64,000 bases of DNA from Propionimicrobium sp. PCR01-08-3 (GTDB taxonomy: Bacteria > Actinomycetota > Actinomycetes > Propionibacteriales > Propionibacteriaceae): positions 372,001 to 436,000 of the forward strand of contig NZ_CP127390.1 of the NCBI RefSeq assembly GCF_030286045.1. The letters are read 5' to 3'. The position numbers and the translations under genes are program-made. Shown piece by piece: positions 8,619 to 18,344 of this stretch. The first letter of the stretch is position 1, and every line of letters begins with the position of its first letter. Under the pieces are notes generated by a model that did no database searches, was not told the origin of the DNA, and saw nothing but the letters and a program-made list of their open reading frames with translations.

Positions 8619-8643
8619 CGATTCTGTCGTGATAGTACAGAAT
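8610..8643 (+). promoter_or_regulatory. Candidate nuo operon promoter overlapped by an inverted repeat
   Basis: Between menJ and nuoA a -35-like TCGACA (8610-8615) and a -10-like TAGTAC (8633-8638) are 17 bases apart. A perfect 7-base inverted repeat, ATTCTGT (8621-8627) and ACAGAAT (8637-8643), overlaps the -10 box, so a dimeric regulator could act here. The repeat does not match the Rex, FNR or CRP consensus. The promoter hexamers are weak matches and remain tentative. Confidence 0.4.
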
Positions 8644-8702
8644 GGATCTTGATCGCCTTCAGGGGTTGATCGCGGAGAAAACCAGGAGAAGGGCGGGCTG
8701 AC

Positions 8703-9062
8703 ATGAACCCCTATATTCCGCTGGCCGGGTTGGTGGCTCTTGCCACGGTGTTTGTGCTTGTGGCTATCCCTTTGAGTGTGGTGATCGGGCCCGCGCGATA
8801 CAACCGCACCAAGTACGATTCCTTCGAGTGCGGACTTCAAGCGACACCCCAGCCGGCCAATGGCGGACGTTTCTCGGTGAAGTATTACGTAACAGCAATG
8901 TTGTTTATTATGTTCGACATTGAGATCGTATTTCTTTATCCGTGGGCCGTGGCTTTCGGTTCGTTGGACACCCTCGCCGTTGTCGCCATGATTTTGTTCA
9001 TTGTCACCGTCTTCGTCGCCTACTACTACGACCTGCGTCGTGGTGGCCTGGACTGGGACTGA
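8703..9062 (+). CDS. nuoA: NADH-quinone oxidoreductase subunit A
   Basis: This 119-residue membrane subunit of respiratory complex I opens the nuo operon. It has three hydrophobic helices. The segment [47 protein letters not shown] carries the conserved YECG-type loop cysteine and the FDIE charges of TM2. Length matches the family. It starts with ATG 84 bases after the menJ stop, behind an AGGAGAAGGG purine run. The nuo genes follow with overlaps or very short gaps, consistent with one transcript. Confidence 0.95.
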   Translation: MNPYIPLAGLVALATVFVLVAIPLSVVIGPARYNRTKYDSFECGLQATPQPANGGRFSVKYYVTAMLFIMFDIEIVFLYPWAVAFGSLDTLAVVAMILFIVTVFVAYYYDLRRGGLDWD

Positions 9063-9082
9063 GTCGGAAGGGAAAACCCTCC

Positions 9083-9640
9083 ATGGGTATCGAAGATCAT
9101 GTACCTCAGGGCGTCTTGCTGACCACCGTCGAGGCAATCGCCGGGTGGACGCGTAAGGCTTCCTTCTGGCCACTGACGATGGGCCTGGCCTGCTGCGCCA
9201 TCGAGATGATGCAGTTCGGCGGTCCGCGGCACGACTCCGGCCGGTGGGGCCAGGAGGTTTTCCGTGCGTCACCGCGTCAAGCCGACCTGATGATCGTCTC
9301 CGGCCGGGTCAGCCAGAAGATGGCCCCGGTCGTGCGTCAGCTGTGGGACCAGATGCCGAATCCGAAATGGTGTATCTCGATGGGCGTGTGCGCCTCGACC
9401 GGCGGCATGTTCAACAACTACGCGATCATTCAGGGCGTCGACCACATCGTTCCCGTCGACATGTATGTTCCCGGCTGCCCGCCGCGTCCTGACATGCTGA
9501 TCGACGCGGTCTTCAAGCTTCGTGAAAAGGAAGTCCAGTGGGACCCGATCGGTCGCGACCGCGACGATCAGGTCGCCGAGAAGGAAGCCGAGGCGCTCGC
9601 CAGGCCTGCGCTGGTGGAGCAGAAGGGGCTCATGCGATGA
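9083..9640 (+). CDS. nuoB: NADH-quinone oxidoreductase subunit B
   Basis: The 185-residue peripheral subunit carries the N2 iron-sulfur cluster, the last electron carrier before quinone. The ligands are visible as the tandem cysteines in [10 protein letters not shown], the cysteine of [10 protein letters not shown] and that of [11 protein letters not shown] start at the ATG at 9083 ([10 protein letters not shown]). The reading frame runs further upstream into nuoA, but only this start fits the family and a GGAAGGG site. The C-terminal 25 residues are charged and variable. The stop overlaps nuoC by ATGA. Confidence 0.95.
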   Translation: MGIEDHVPQGVLLTTVEAIAGWTRKASFWPLTMGLACCAIEMMQFGGPRHDSGRWGQEVFRASPRQADLMIVSGRVSQKMAPVVRQLWDQMPNPKWCISMGVCASTGGMFNNYAIIQGVDHIVPVDMYVPGCPPRPDMLIDAVFKLREKEVQWDPIGRDRDDQVAEKEAEALARPALVEQKGLMR

Positions 9641-10467
9641 GCGAGAAAAGCTCGGAACCCAGAGATCCGAAGGTAGTTGGCACCGCGGACAATCCGGTGG
9701 CCGGCCCCGAGGAGGTCACCAAGGGTGAGCTTGTTGCGGAGGGCAGCGAGGCCAACGACGAACTCGCGGGTAGCCCGCACTCGCATCTCGACCAGGTACT
9801 GATCGACCAGGAGCCCACCGAAGGCCCGGTCGTCACCGTCCGCAAGGGCATGTGGGGATCGGGATCCGATTCGGGCGACACCTCCGGCTTCTCGGGGATG
9901 ACCCGCACCATCGAGCTCGGCGGCAACGCCACCCCGCCTTTCGGTGGCTGGTTCGATGACGTCGCCGACCGGCTCGCCGAATTGGTGCCGCATTTTGCGT
10001 CCCGCGTGATGGTGTGGCGCGGCGACATCACCTTCTTCGTGCCACGCGAAAAGCTGCTCGAAGTGGTCACGGTGTTGCGCGATGACCCGGCGCTGCGTTT
10101 CGAGGTCTGCATGGGAGTGTCCGGAGTGCACTATCCGGAAATGGCGGGCCAAGAGCTGCACGCCTACTACCACCTGCTCAGCTACACCCACAACCGCCGG
10201 ATCAACCTCGAGGTGACCTGCCCCGACGACGATCCGCACATCCCCAGCATCTGCTCGGTATATCCGATGGTGAACTACCACGAGCGCGAGACCTGGGACA
10301 TGTTCGGCATCATCTTCGATGATCACCCGTCGTTGACCCGCATCCTGATGCCGGACGATTGGGCCGGCTTTCCACAACGTAAGGACTACCCCTTGGGCGG
10401 TATTCCGGTCGAGTACAAGGGAGCAGTCGTTCCGCCTCCCGATGAGCGCAGGAGCTATCAGGCATGA
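9637..10467 (+). CDS. nuoC: NADH-quinone oxidoreductase subunit C
   Basis: This 276-residue peripheral-arm subunit is the 30-kDa-type protein that packs against NuoD. The signature is visible in [42 protein letters not shown]. About 95 N-terminal residues are acidic, low in complexity and absent from shorter homologues; actinobacterial NuoC proteins often have such a lead. NuoC and NuoD are separate here, unlike the fused NuoCD of Escherichia coli. The ATG overlaps the nuoB stop, and the stop overlaps the nuoD start. Confidence 0.93.
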   Translation: MSEKSSEPRDPKVVGTADNPVAGPEEVTKGELVAEGSEANDELAGSPHSHLDQVLIDQEPTEGPVVTVRKGMWGSGSDSGDTSGFSGMTRTIELGGNATPPFGGWFDDVADRLAELVPHFASRVMVWRGDITFFVPREKLLEVVTVLRDDPALRFEVCMGVSGVHYPEMAGQELHAYYHLLSYTHNRRINLEVTCPDDDPHIPSICSVYPMVNYHERETWDMFGIIFDDHPSLTRILMPDDWAGFPQRKDYPLGGIPVEYKGAVVPPPDERRSYQA

Positions 10468-11834
10468 GCGAGCAGACCACACATAGCGCGGGTGTGCCGG
10501 GCGACGAGGATGTCTTTGCCGTTCCCGGCGAGCCGATCGTCGACCAGGCCTACCTGTCGTCGGGTGCCGACTGGGATCAGGTCATCGACTCCCAGCGCGA
10601 GCGCGCCGACGAGATCATCGTCGTCAACCTCGGGCCGCAGCACCCCTCCACCCACGGCGTGATGCGTCTGGTGCTGGAGATGGACGGCGAGAACGTGATG
10701 AGCTGTCGTCCGGGCATCGGGTTCTTGCACACCGGCATCGAGAAGAACTCCGAATACCGCACCTGGACGCAAGGCCCCACCTTCTTCACCCGAATGAACT
10801 ATGTGGCCGGCATCCACAACGAGGCAGCCTTCTCGATGGCCGTCGACAAACTGCTGGACATCACCGACGACATTCCCAGGCGTGGCACCCAGCTGCGCAT
10901 CCTGGCGCTGGAGACCAACCGGATCGCCTCTCATCTGACCGCGGTCGGCGCGAACTGTTTGGAGCTGGGCGCGACCTCTCCCCAGGAGGTCGGGCTGCGC
11001 GAGCGGGAACGCACGCTGGAATTCACCGAGGCGCTGACCGGTCTGCGGATGAACAACGCCTACATTCGTCCCGGTGGCGTGCAGAACGACATGCCTGGCG
11101 ACGGCATCGACCTGCTGGACGAGCTGATCAAGCAGCTGAAGAAGAACATCCCGGAGATCGCGGCGTTCATGCTCGACAATCCGATCTTCAAGGCGCGTAC
11201 CCAGCATGTCGGCGTGCTCGATCTCTCGACCTGCATGATGCTCGGCATGACCGGCCCGGTGCTGCGTTCGACCGGTTACCCCTGGGATCTGCGCAAGACC
11301 CAGCCCTATCTCGGCTACGAGCACTACGACTTCGACGTCTGCACCGAGACCAGTTGCGATGCCTACGGGCGTTTTAAGATCCGCTGCGACGAGATGATGC
11401 AATCGCTGCGCATCCTGGAGCAGGTCCGCGACGAGCTCGCCGAGAGCGAGGGCGAGCCCTACCGGGTGCAGGATCCCGACCTGGAATGGCCGAGCGACCT
11501 GACCGTGGGAGCCGACGGCCAGGGCAACTCGAACGAGCACATCAAGCACATCATGGGCGAGTCGATGGAAGCCCTCATCCACCACTTCAAGAAGGTGACC
11601 GAGGGATTCAAGGTGCCGGCCGGCCAGGTGTACGTGCCGATCGAGGGCCCGGCGGGCGAACTCGGCGTCCACCTCGTTTCGGACGGTGGCACCCGGCCTT
11701 ACCGCGCGCATATGCGCGACCCAGGCTTCCACCACATTCAAGCCCTGCCGATCATGACCGAGGGCGGCATGCTGTCAGACCTGCTGATGGCGCTGGCCAG
11801 CATCGACCCCGTCATGGGGGGCGTTGACCGATGA
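10464..11834 (+). CDS. nuoD: NADH-quinone oxidoreductase subunit D
   Basis: The 456-residue 49-kDa-type subunit forms the quinone pocket with NuoB. Family segments include [22 protein letters not shown], with the conserved histidines near the quinone head, then [30 protein letters not shown] and, at the C-terminus, [28 protein letters not shown]. The first 55 residues are a variable acidic lead. The ATG overlaps the nuoC stop. The stop TGA (11832-11834) overlaps the ATG of a 33-codon ORF that leads into nuoE. Confidence 0.95.
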   Translation: MSEQTTHSAGVPGDEDVFAVPGEPIVDQAYLSSGADWDQVIDSQRERADEIIVVNLGPQHPSTHGVMRLVLEMDGENVMSCRPGIGFLHTGIEKNSEYRTWTQGPTFFTRMNYVAGIHNEAAFSMAVDKLLDITDDIPRRGTQLRILALETNRIASHLTAVGANCLELGATSPQEVGLRERERTLEFTEALTGLRMNNAYIRPGGVQNDMPGDGIDLLDELIKQLKKNIPEIAAFMLDNPIFKARTQHVGVLDLSTCMMLGMTGPVLRSTGYPWDLRKTQPYLGYEHYDFDVCTETSCDAYGRFKIRCDEMMQSLRILEQVRDELAESEGEPYRVQDPDLEWPSDLTVGADGQGNSNEHIKHIMGESMEALIHHFKKVTEGFKVPAGQVYVPIEGPAGELGVHLVSDGGTRPYRAHMRDPGFHHIQALPIMTEGGMLSDLLMALASIDPVMGGVDR

Positions 11835-11932
11835 CCGACACCTTGCTGACCCAGGGCCCCCGGGGCCGCGCGCGGTCGGCTACCGAAGGGCCGAACACAG
11901 TGGCGCAATCTCTAAGGGGTGAAGCTCGATGA
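11831..11932 (+). CDS. Possible 33-residue peptide bridging nuoD and nuoE
   Basis: An ORF of 33 codons starts with ATG at 11831, inside the nuoD stop, and ends with TGA at 11930-11932, inside the nuoE start. Both junctions are ATGA overlaps, the same arrangement used elsewhere in this operon. The product begins [16 protein letters not shown]; it is arginine-rich and has no membrane segment. It resembles nothing I know. It may act only to carry ribosomes from nuoD to nuoE, encode a small accessory protein, or be chance. An AAGGGG inside it can serve nuoE. Confidence 0.4.
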   Translation: MTDTLLTQGPRGRARSATEGPNTVAQSLRGEAR

Positions 11933-12681
11933 GCGGGCATGAGTTCATCGCGGCATTCGATGATGCCTCGGGTATCGACACGCACGACGAACAGACCAGT
12001 ATCGGTGAGACCACGATCGCGGAGATGCGCGAGATCATGGCCCGCTATCCCGATCAGCGCTCGGCGCTGCTGCCGATGCTGCACCTGGTGCAATCGGTCG
12101 ATGGACGCATCAGCGATGCCGGCGTGAAGATCTGCGCCGACCTGCTGGGCATCTCCACCGCCCAGGTGAACGGGGTCGCGACCTTCTACACGATGTACAA
12201 GCGGCGTCCGGCCGGACACCACCACATCGGGGTTTGCACCACCACGGTGTGCGCGGTGATGGGTGGCGACGTCCTGCTGGATCAGATGAAGGACAAGCTG
12301 GGCATCGACGAGGGCGAGACCACTCCCGACGGCATGTTCAGCCTGGAGCGCCTGGAGTGCAACGCGGCCTGCGACTTCGCTCCGGTGATGATGGTCAACT
12401 GGGAATTCATGGATCAGATGACCCCCGAGAAGGCCAATGAGCTGATCGACAACCTGCAGGCAGGCAAAGAGGTGCACTCCACGCGTGGCGCGCACATCAC
12501 CAGCTGGGCGGAGGCCGAGCGGGTGCTGGCCGGCTTCTCTGATGGGCTGGCCGACGAAGGACCGACCGCAGCCGGCGCCTCGCTGGCCGGGCTCAAGATC
12601 GCTCGCGAGAAGGGCTGGAAATCGCCCACTCCGCCTGCACCTGCCGAACCGGCAGCCGACGATGGAGGTGAGTCCAAGTGA
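11929..12681 (+). CDS. nuoE: NADH-quinone oxidoreductase subunit E
   Basis: The 250-residue thioredoxin-fold subunit of the NADH module binds the [2Fe-2S] cluster N1a. The four ligands appear in CTTTVCAVMGGD (Cx4C) and LECNAACDFAP (Cx3C). An N-terminal helical bundle (IAEMREIMARYPDQRSALLPMLHLVQ) is typical. The C-terminal tail of about 70 residues is alanine/proline-rich and longer than in E. coli. Its ATG overlaps the stop of the 33-codon ORF, and its stop overlaps the GTG of nuoF. Confidence 0.95.
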   Translation: MSGHEFIAAFDDASGIDTHDEQTSIGETTIAEMREIMARYPDQRSALLPMLHLVQSVDGRISDAGVKICADLLGISTAQVNGVATFYTMYKRRPAGHHHIGVCTTTVCAVMGGDVLLDQMKDKLGIDEGETTPDGMFSLERLECNAACDFAPVMMVNWEFMDQMTPEKANELIDNLQAGKEVHSTRGAHITSWAEAERVLAGFSDGLADEGPTAAGASLAGLKIAREKGWKSPTPPAPAEPAADDGGESK

Positions 12682-14018
12682 GCGTTGACGTCCTCACCCC
12701 GACGCTGACCGACAACTGGGATCAGCCCGAGGCCTGGAAGATCGCCAACTATGAGGACCAGGGCGGCTACCGGGCGGCTCGCAAGGCACTCGCGATGAAT
12801 CCGGACGACCTGATCAACCTGGTCAAGGATTCCGGATTGTGCGGCCGCGGCGGCGCAGGCTTCCCGACCGGCGTCAAGTGGAGCTTCATTCCGCAGGACA
12901 ACCCGAACCCCAAGTATCTGGTCATCAACTGCGACGAGTCGGAGCCGGGCACCTGCAAAGACATGCCGATGCTGATGGCCACCCCGCACACCCTGGTGGA
13001 GGGCGCCATCATCAGCTGCTATGCGGTGCGCGCCCACCACGCCTTCATGTATGTGCGCGGCGAAGTGCTGCACGTGATCCGCAGGCTGCGCAAGGCCGTC
13101 GAGGATGCCTACGCCGCGGGCTACCTCGGCAAGAACATCTTCGGCACCGGCTACGACCTCGACATCGTGGTGCACGCCGGCGCGGGCGCCTACATCTGCG
13201 GCGAGGAGACCGCGCTGCTCGACTCCCTCGAGGGACGCCGCGGTCAGCCCAGGCTTCGTCCGCCCTTCCCGGCGGTCGCGGGCCTGTATGCCTCGCCGAC
13301 CGTGGTGAACAACGCGGAGTCGATCGCCTCGGTTCCGGCGATCGTCGATCGCGGGGCCGAGTGGTACAAGTCGATGGGCACCGAGAAGTCGTCCGGATCG
13401 ACGATCTACTCGGTGTCGGGCCATGTGAAGCGTCCGGGTCAATACGAGGCGCCGCTGGGCACCACCTACCGCACCCTGCTGGACCTGGCCGGCGGAATCC
13501 GCGACGGTCACCAGCTGAAGTTCTTCACGCCCGGCGGATCGTCCACGCCGATCTTCACGCCCGAACAACTCGACGTGAACCTCGACTATGAGGGCGTCTC
13601 GGCGGCCGGATCGATTCTGGGCACCAAGGCCCTGCAGACCTTCGACGAGACGGTCTCGGTGGTGCGCACCACATTGCGCTGGACCGAGTTCTACAAGCAC
13701 GAATCCTGCGGCAAATGCACGCCCTGCCGAGAAGGCAGCTGGTGGCTGGTGCAGACCCTGCACAACCTCGAGCAAGGCAAGGGACGCGAGGGCGACATCG
13801 AGAAGATGCTCGACCTGTGCGACAACGTCACGATGAAGAGCTTCTGCACGTTGGCCGACGGCTTCGTGGCCAACATCACCAGCTCGATCAAGTATTTCCG
13901 GGAAGAGTTCGAGGCCGGATATCACACCCCGGCGTGGGAACTGTTCCCCTACGAGAAGAGCGTCTACTTCCCGTATGAACGCGAGAAGATCGCTGTGAGA
14001 CAGGGGGCAGGCGAGTGA
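12678..14018 (+). CDS. nuoF: NADH-quinone oxidoreductase subunit F
   Basis: The 446-residue subunit oxidises NADH. The FMN/NADH-binding glycine-rich segments are GLCGRGGAGFPTGVKW (around residues 54-70) and HAGAGAYICGEETALLDSLEGRRG (around 170-195). The N3 [4Fe-4S] ligands are in ESCGKCTPCREG, with a fourth cysteine in SFCTLADG. Length and motifs match complex I NuoF. It starts with GTG, overlapping the nuoE stop, and ends overlapping the GTG of nuoG. Confidence 0.96.
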   Translation: MSVDVLTPTLTDNWDQPEAWKIANYEDQGGYRAARKALAMNPDDLINLVKDSGLCGRGGAGFPTGVKWSFIPQDNPNPKYLVINCDESEPGTCKDMPMLMATPHTLVEGAIISCYAVRAHHAFMYVRGEVLHVIRRLRKAVEDAYAAGYLGKNIFGTGYDLDIVVHAGAGAYICGEETALLDSLEGRRGQPRLRPPFPAVAGLYASPTVVNNAESIASVPAIVDRGAEWYKSMGTEKSSGSTIYSVSGHVKRPGQYEAPLGTTYRTLLDLAGGIRDGHQLKFFTPGGSSTPIFTPEQLDVNLDYEGVSAAGSILGTKALQTFDETVSVVRTTLRWTEFYKHESCGKCTPCREGSWWLVQTLHNLEQGKGREGDIEKMLDLCDNVTMKSFCTLADGFVANITSSIKYFREEFEAGYHTPAWELFPYEKSVYFPYEREKIAVRQGAGE

Positions 14019-16444
14019 GCACCGACGTCAAGAAGCCGGATGCTGAGGTTGCCAAGCCGGATCTGGTGACCGCCACCATCGATGGTATTCAGGTGAGCGT
14101 GCCGAAGGGCACGCTGGTCATCCGGGCCGCGGAGCGGATGGGCATCGAGATTCCCCGGTTCTGCGACCACGAGTTGCTCGACCCGGTCGCGGCCTGCCGG
14201 CAGTGCATCGTCGAGGTGCCCGACGGCGGCAACGGGCGTCCGATGAAGCCGCAGCCGGCCTGTGCGCTCGCGGTGATGCCGAACATGGTCGTCGAGACCG
14301 CGGCAACCAACGAGAAGGTGGCCAAGCATCAAGAAGGCATGCTCGAGTTCCTGCTGATCAACCACCCGCTGGACTGCCCGATCTGCGACAAGGGCGGCGA
14401 ATGCCCGCTGCAGAACCAGACCATGAGCCACGGCCCCGGCGAATCCCGGTACGAAGGCCTCAAGCGCACCTATCCGAAGCCGGTGAACATCTCGCCGCAG
14501 ATCCTGATCGACCGGGAACGCTGCGTGCTCTGCCAACGCTGCACCAGGTTCGGCGAGCAGATCTCGGGCGACGATTTCATCTCGCTGTCCGAGCGCGGCG
14601 GGCTGAGCCAGATCAACATCTACGCATCACGGCCCTACGTGAGCTACTTCTCGGGCAACATCGTGCAGATCTGCCCGGTGGGGGCGCTGACCAGCGCCGA
14701 CTACCGCTTCCAGGCCCGCCCGTTCGACCTGGTCTCCACCACGACCACCTGCGAGCATTGCGCGTCCGGCTGCGAGTTGCGCACCGACCACCGGCACTTC
14801 CAGGTGAAGCGGAGGCTGGCCGGCAACGACCCCGAGGTCAACGAGCAGTGGAACTGCGACAAGGGGCGTTTCGGCTTCTACTACGGACGCCAGGCAGACC
14901 GGTTGACCAACCCGCTGGTGCGCCGCAACGGAAAGTTGGAGCCCGCCAGCTGGCCCGAGGCCATCGATGCAGCGGTCAACGGACTCAAAGACGCCGGTGC
15001 CGCTGCCGGAGTGCTCACCGGTGGCCGGCTCACCTTGGAGAACGCGTTCGCCTACTCCAAGTTCGCGCGCACCGTGCTGGGCACCAACTCCATCGACTTC
15101 CGCTCCCGCGCCTACGGGGCCGACGAGGCAGGATTCCTGGCCGCAGATGTCGCCGGAGCACCGATGGACGTCACCTTCGCCGACCTGGAGAAGACCGGCA
15201 CTGTGGTGCTGGTCGGCTTCGAGCCGGAAGAGGAGTCGTCCGCGGTCTTCCTGCGGTTGCGCAAGGGCTACCGCAAGAACAGGACGAAGGTTCTCGCTGT
15301 TGCACCATTCCTGACCAACGGTTCGAAGAAGATGGGGGCCACACTTGTCGCGGCCGCTCCCGGTGAGGAACTGAAGGCGCTCGATTCGATCGCCGGGGAG
15401 CTCACCGAAGGAACCATCGTGCTGGTGGGGGAGCGGGCATCGCTTACCCCCGGGCTGCTGGCGAAGATCCGCGGACTTTCCGCCAAGGGCGTGCGCTGGG
15501 CATGGATTCCGCGTCGCGCAGGCGAATTGGCGGCCCTCGAGGCCGGCTGCCTGCCCGGGCTATTGCCCGGCGGCAGGCCCGCAACCGACGCTTCGGCTCG
15601 CGTTGACCTGCAGGCTGCCTGGGGTGTCGACCATCTTCCCGAGGACGAAGGCCTGGACGCCGAGGGCATGCTCGCCGCGGCCGGGTCCGGCGAACTGAAG
15701 GCACTGGTCACCGCGGCCGTCGATCTGGCCGATATGAACGATCCGGAGGCCGCGCAGGCTGCCCTGGCAAGTGACGGCGTCTTCGTGGTCAGCCTGGAAC
15801 AGCGGCGAAGCTCGGTGACCGAGGTCGCCGACGTGGTCTTCCCGGTCGCGCTGCTCGAGGATCAGCTGGGTACCTTCATCAACTGGGAACATCGCGTTCG
15901 TCCGGTGAACATCATCAATGCCAAGGCCCCCTCGGTGATGACCGACGTCCGGGTGCTGGCGGCGCTGGCCGACGCCTTCGGTTCCGATCTGGGCATGCGT
16001 ACTCCGCCGCAGGCCCAGGCCGCCTTCGCCGAGATCAGCGACTGGGAGGGCGCCAGGCCCGGCTTCGTCTCGCAGCCGGCGCGCGCGTCCGAACTCAGGG
16101 CAGGCGAGAGCCAACACGGCCTCAAGCTCGCATCCTGGCATCAGGCCGTGGACGATTCCCGCTGCCTGGACGGTGCCGAAACCCTCAAGATGGCCGCACC
16201 GGCTGCGCGGGTTCGTATCTCGCAGGCCACCGCCGAGCAATTGGGAGCGGCCGATGGCACCACGGTGACGATCAGCACGCAGGCCGGAAGCGTCGAGCTG
16301 CCCGCCGAGATCACCGCGTCCATGGTCGATGACGTGGTCTGGGCGCCGACGAACTCCGGCGCCGAGTTGCTCCGTTTACTGCACGTTCGCCCCGGCGAAC
16401 GGGTTCAGGTGTCGGTTGTCACTACCGCAGGAGGTGCGGCATGA
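14015..16444 (+). CDS. nuoG: NADH-quinone oxidoreductase subunit G
   Basis: The 809-residue subunit carries several iron-sulfur clusters. The N-terminal ferredoxin-like domain has FCDHELLDPVAACRQCIVEV and a later cysteine (N1b). It is followed by the His-Cys cluster region CPICDKGGECPLQNQ (N5) and CVLCQRCTRFGEQI with a later CPVGALT (N4). A further motif CEHCASGC plus NCDKGR lies at the start of the molybdopterin-oxidoreductase-like domain. It matches the off-pathway N7 cluster site found in some bacterial enzymes, so N7 is probably present. The C-terminal half is degenerate as an oxidoreductase. GTG start, overlapping nuoF. Confidence 0.95.
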   Translation: MSTDVKKPDAEVAKPDLVTATIDGIQVSVPKGTLVIRAAERMGIEIPRFCDHELLDPVAACRQCIVEVPDGGNGRPMKPQPACALAVMPNMVVETAATNEKVAKHQEGMLEFLLINHPLDCPICDKGGECPLQNQTMSHGPGESRYEGLKRTYPKPVNISPQILIDRERCVLCQRCTRFGEQISGDDFISLSERGGLSQINIYASRPYVSYFSGNIVQICPVGALTSADYRFQARPFDLVSTTTTCEHCASGCELRTDHRHFQVKRRLAGNDPEVNEQWNCDKGRFGFYYGRQADRLTNPLVRRNGKLEPASWPEAIDAAVNGLKDAGAAAGVLTGGRLTLENAFAYSKFARTVLGTNSIDFRSRAYGADEAGFLAADVAGAPMDVTFADLEKTGTVVLVGFEPEEESSAVFLRLRKGYRKNRTKVLAVAPFLTNGSKKMGATLVAAAPGEELKALDSIAGELTEGTIVLVGERASLTPGLLAKIRGLSAKGVRWAWIPRRAGELAALEAGCLPGLLPGGRPATDASARVDLQAAWGVDHLPEDEGLDAEGMLAAAGSGELKALVTAAVDLADMNDPEAAQAALASDGVFVVSLEQRRSSVTEVADVVFPVALLEDQLGTFINWEHRVRPVNIINAKAPSVMTDVRVLAALADAFGSDLGMRTPPQAQAAFAEISDWEGARPGFVSQPARASELRAGESQHGLKLASWHQAVDDSRCLDGAETLKMAAPAARVRISQATAEQLGAADGTTVTISTQAGSVELPAEITASMVDDVVWAPTNSGAELLRLLHVRPGERVQVSVVTTAGGAA

Positions 16445-17793
16445 CCGGAATGGAAACTGTCTTCCTCGATGACCCCTGGTGGATCGTCCTGATCAAGGTG
16501 GTCGGCATCTTCGTGCTGCTGCTGACCTGGACGATCTTCAACGTCTGGTTCGAGCGGCGAGTGCTCGGCAAGATGCAGAACCGCAAGGGCCCGATCATGA
16601 ACGGACCGCTCGGCCTGGGACAGGCCCTGGGCGACGGCGTGAAGCTGCTGCTCAAGGAGGACTTCCGTCCGGCCCGTACCGACGCGGTGGTATTCAGCCT
16701 CGCCCCGATGCTGACCGGCGTCGCAGCGTTCGCCTCCTGGGCCGTCATTCCGCTGGGTGGCCCGGTGCGCATGTTCGGCGTCGAGACCAGGCTCCAGCTC
16801 ACCGACCTGCCGGTCGCGGCACTGGTCGTGATGGCGATCGCCGGCGTCGGCTTCTACGGATTCGTGCTGGCCGGCTGGTCGTCCAACGGCACCTACTCGC
16901 TGCTCGGCTCGATGCGCGCCACCGCCCAGGTGATCAGCTATGAGATCGCCATGGGCCTGTCGCTGGTGGCGGTGTTCATGTACGCCGGCACGATGTCGAC
17001 CTCGCAGATCGTCGCCGCCCAGCAGGAGCCCATCAATCTGTTCGGGTTCACCATTCCGCTGCCCAGCTGGTACGGCCTGTTGCTGCTGCCCAGCTTCGTC
17101 ATCTACTACATCTCGATGTTCGGCGAGACCAACCGTCAGCCCTTCGACATGCCCGAATGCGAGTCCGAACTGGTGTCGGGCCACATCACCGACTTCTCCG
17201 GATTCCGGTACGCATTGTTCTTCCTCGCCGAGTACATCAACGTCGCCACCGTGTCTGCGGTGTGCGTGACGCTGTTCCTCGGCGGCTACCACGCGCCCTG
17301 GCCGCTGGCCGGCACATTCGTCGATCAGGGCTGGTTCGGTCTGCTCTGGTTCGTGCTCAAGGTGCAGATCATGTTCTTCACGGTCTCCTGGGTGCGGGCC
17401 GCGGTGCCGCGCGTGCGCTACGACCAGATGATGAAACTCGGCTGGAAGGTGCTGATCCCGGCCAACCTGGCCTGGATCGTGCTGCTGGCCCTGGTGCGCG
17501 GCGCATCGGTACACGGCTGGTGGGCCAACCCGATCTTCATCGGCACGCTGATCGTGTTCATCGCGGCGGTGGTCGCGGTCATCTGGATGAGCGGGCCCGA
17601 ACCCGAACCCGAGCCGGAGATAGCCGATGAGGACGCAGAGTTCGACGCGTTCGCGGGAGGCTATCCGGTACCACCGATGCCCGGTCAGAAACTGATCAAC
17701 AAGGTGGTGACCTCGACCGGCACCGAAGAACCGGTCGGCGCAGCGTCCGGATCGGCGCGGCGCTCGTCCACCTCGAATGGAGCTGAACTGTAA
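16441..17793 (+). CDS. nuoH: NADH-quinone oxidoreductase subunit H
   Basis: The 450-residue membrane subunit joins the peripheral arm to the proton-pumping arm and lines the quinone channel. Hallmarks are [14 protein letters not shown] near the N-terminus, [20 protein letters not shown] and [21 protein letters not shown], which carries conserved acidic residues. About eight transmembrane helices are visible. The C-terminal 60 residues are hydrophilic and extend beyond the E. coli protein. The ATG overlaps the nuoG stop, and the last base of the stop is the first of the nuoI ATG. Confidence 0.95.
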   Translation: MTGMETVFLDDPWWIVLIKVVGIFVLLLTWTIFNVWFERRVLGKMQNRKGPIMNGPLGLGQALGDGVKLLLKEDFRPARTDAVVFSLAPMLTGVAAFASWAVIPLGGPVRMFGVETRLQLTDLPVAALVVMAIAGVGFYGFVLAGWSSNGTYSLLGSMRATAQVISYEIAMGLSLVAVFMYAGTMSTSQIVAAQQEPINLFGFTIPLPSWYGLLLLPSFVIYYISMFGETNRQPFDMPECESELVSGHITDFSGFRYALFFLAEYINVATVSAVCVTLFLGGYHAPWPLAGTFVDQGWFGLLWFVLKVQIMFFTVSWVRAAVPRVRYDQMMKLGWKVLIPANLAWIVLLALVRGASVHGWWANPIFIGTLIVFIAAVVAVIWMSGPEPEPEPEIADEDAEFDAFAGGYPVPPMPGQKLINKVVTSTGTEEPVGAASGSARRSSTSNGAEL

Positions 17794-18344
17794 TGGGAGC
17801 CTGGTCAGGTTTCGGCATCACCTTCAGAACGATGTTCCGCAAGACCTTCACACAGGGTTATCCGCAAAAGGGCCAGGAGAAGGTCACCGCGCCGCGCTAC
17901 CACGGCCGTCACCAGCTGAACCGCTGGCCGGACGGGCTGGAGAAATGCGTGGGCTGCGAGTTGTGCGCCTGGGCATGCCCCGCCGACGCGATCTACGTCG
18001 AAGGCGCCGACAACACCGAAGAAGAGCGCTACTCCCCGGGCGAGCGCTACGGCAAGGTGTATCAGATCAACTATCTGCGCTGCATCCTGTGCGGCTACTG
18101 CATCGAGGCCTGCCCGACGCGTGCCCTCACCATGACCAACGACTTCAAGTTCTCGAACCGGACCCGCGAGCTGATGATCTATGAAAAGGATCAGTTGCTG
18201 GCGCCGCTGCTTCCCGGCATGGAGCAGCCCCCGCATCCGCGCAGGCTCGGCGATGACGAGAAGGACTACTTCCTGGGGCTCCCGCCCACCGGCCAGCTCG
18301 ACACCCGGACCGGCAACCCCGCAGCCAAGGAGGCTGAGAAGTGA
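17793..18344 (+). CDS. nuoI: NADH-quinone oxidoreductase subunit I
   Basis: The 183-residue ferredoxin-like subunit holds clusters N6a and N6b. Two classical motifs, [16 protein letters not shown] and [16 protein letters not shown], give eight cysteine ligands around residues 50-115. A short amphipathic N-terminus anchors such subunits at the membrane interface. The protein ends in a charged tail. The ATG at 17793 shares its first base with the nuoH stop codon. The stop overlaps the GTG start of nuoJ. Confidence 0.96.
   Translation: MGAWSGFGITFRTMFRKTFTQGYPQKGQEKVTAPRYHGRHQLNRWPDGLEKCVGCELCAWACPADAIYVEGADNTEEERYSPGERYGKVYQINYLRCILCGYCIEACPTRALTMTNDFKFSNRTRELMIYEKDQLLAPLLPGMEQPPHPRRLGDDEKDYFLGLPPTGQLDTRTGNPAAKEAEK

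Noticed and set aside
10458-11741. Minus-strand frame opposite nuoD
   Set aside because: Antisense shadow of nuoD, which matches its family from end to end.
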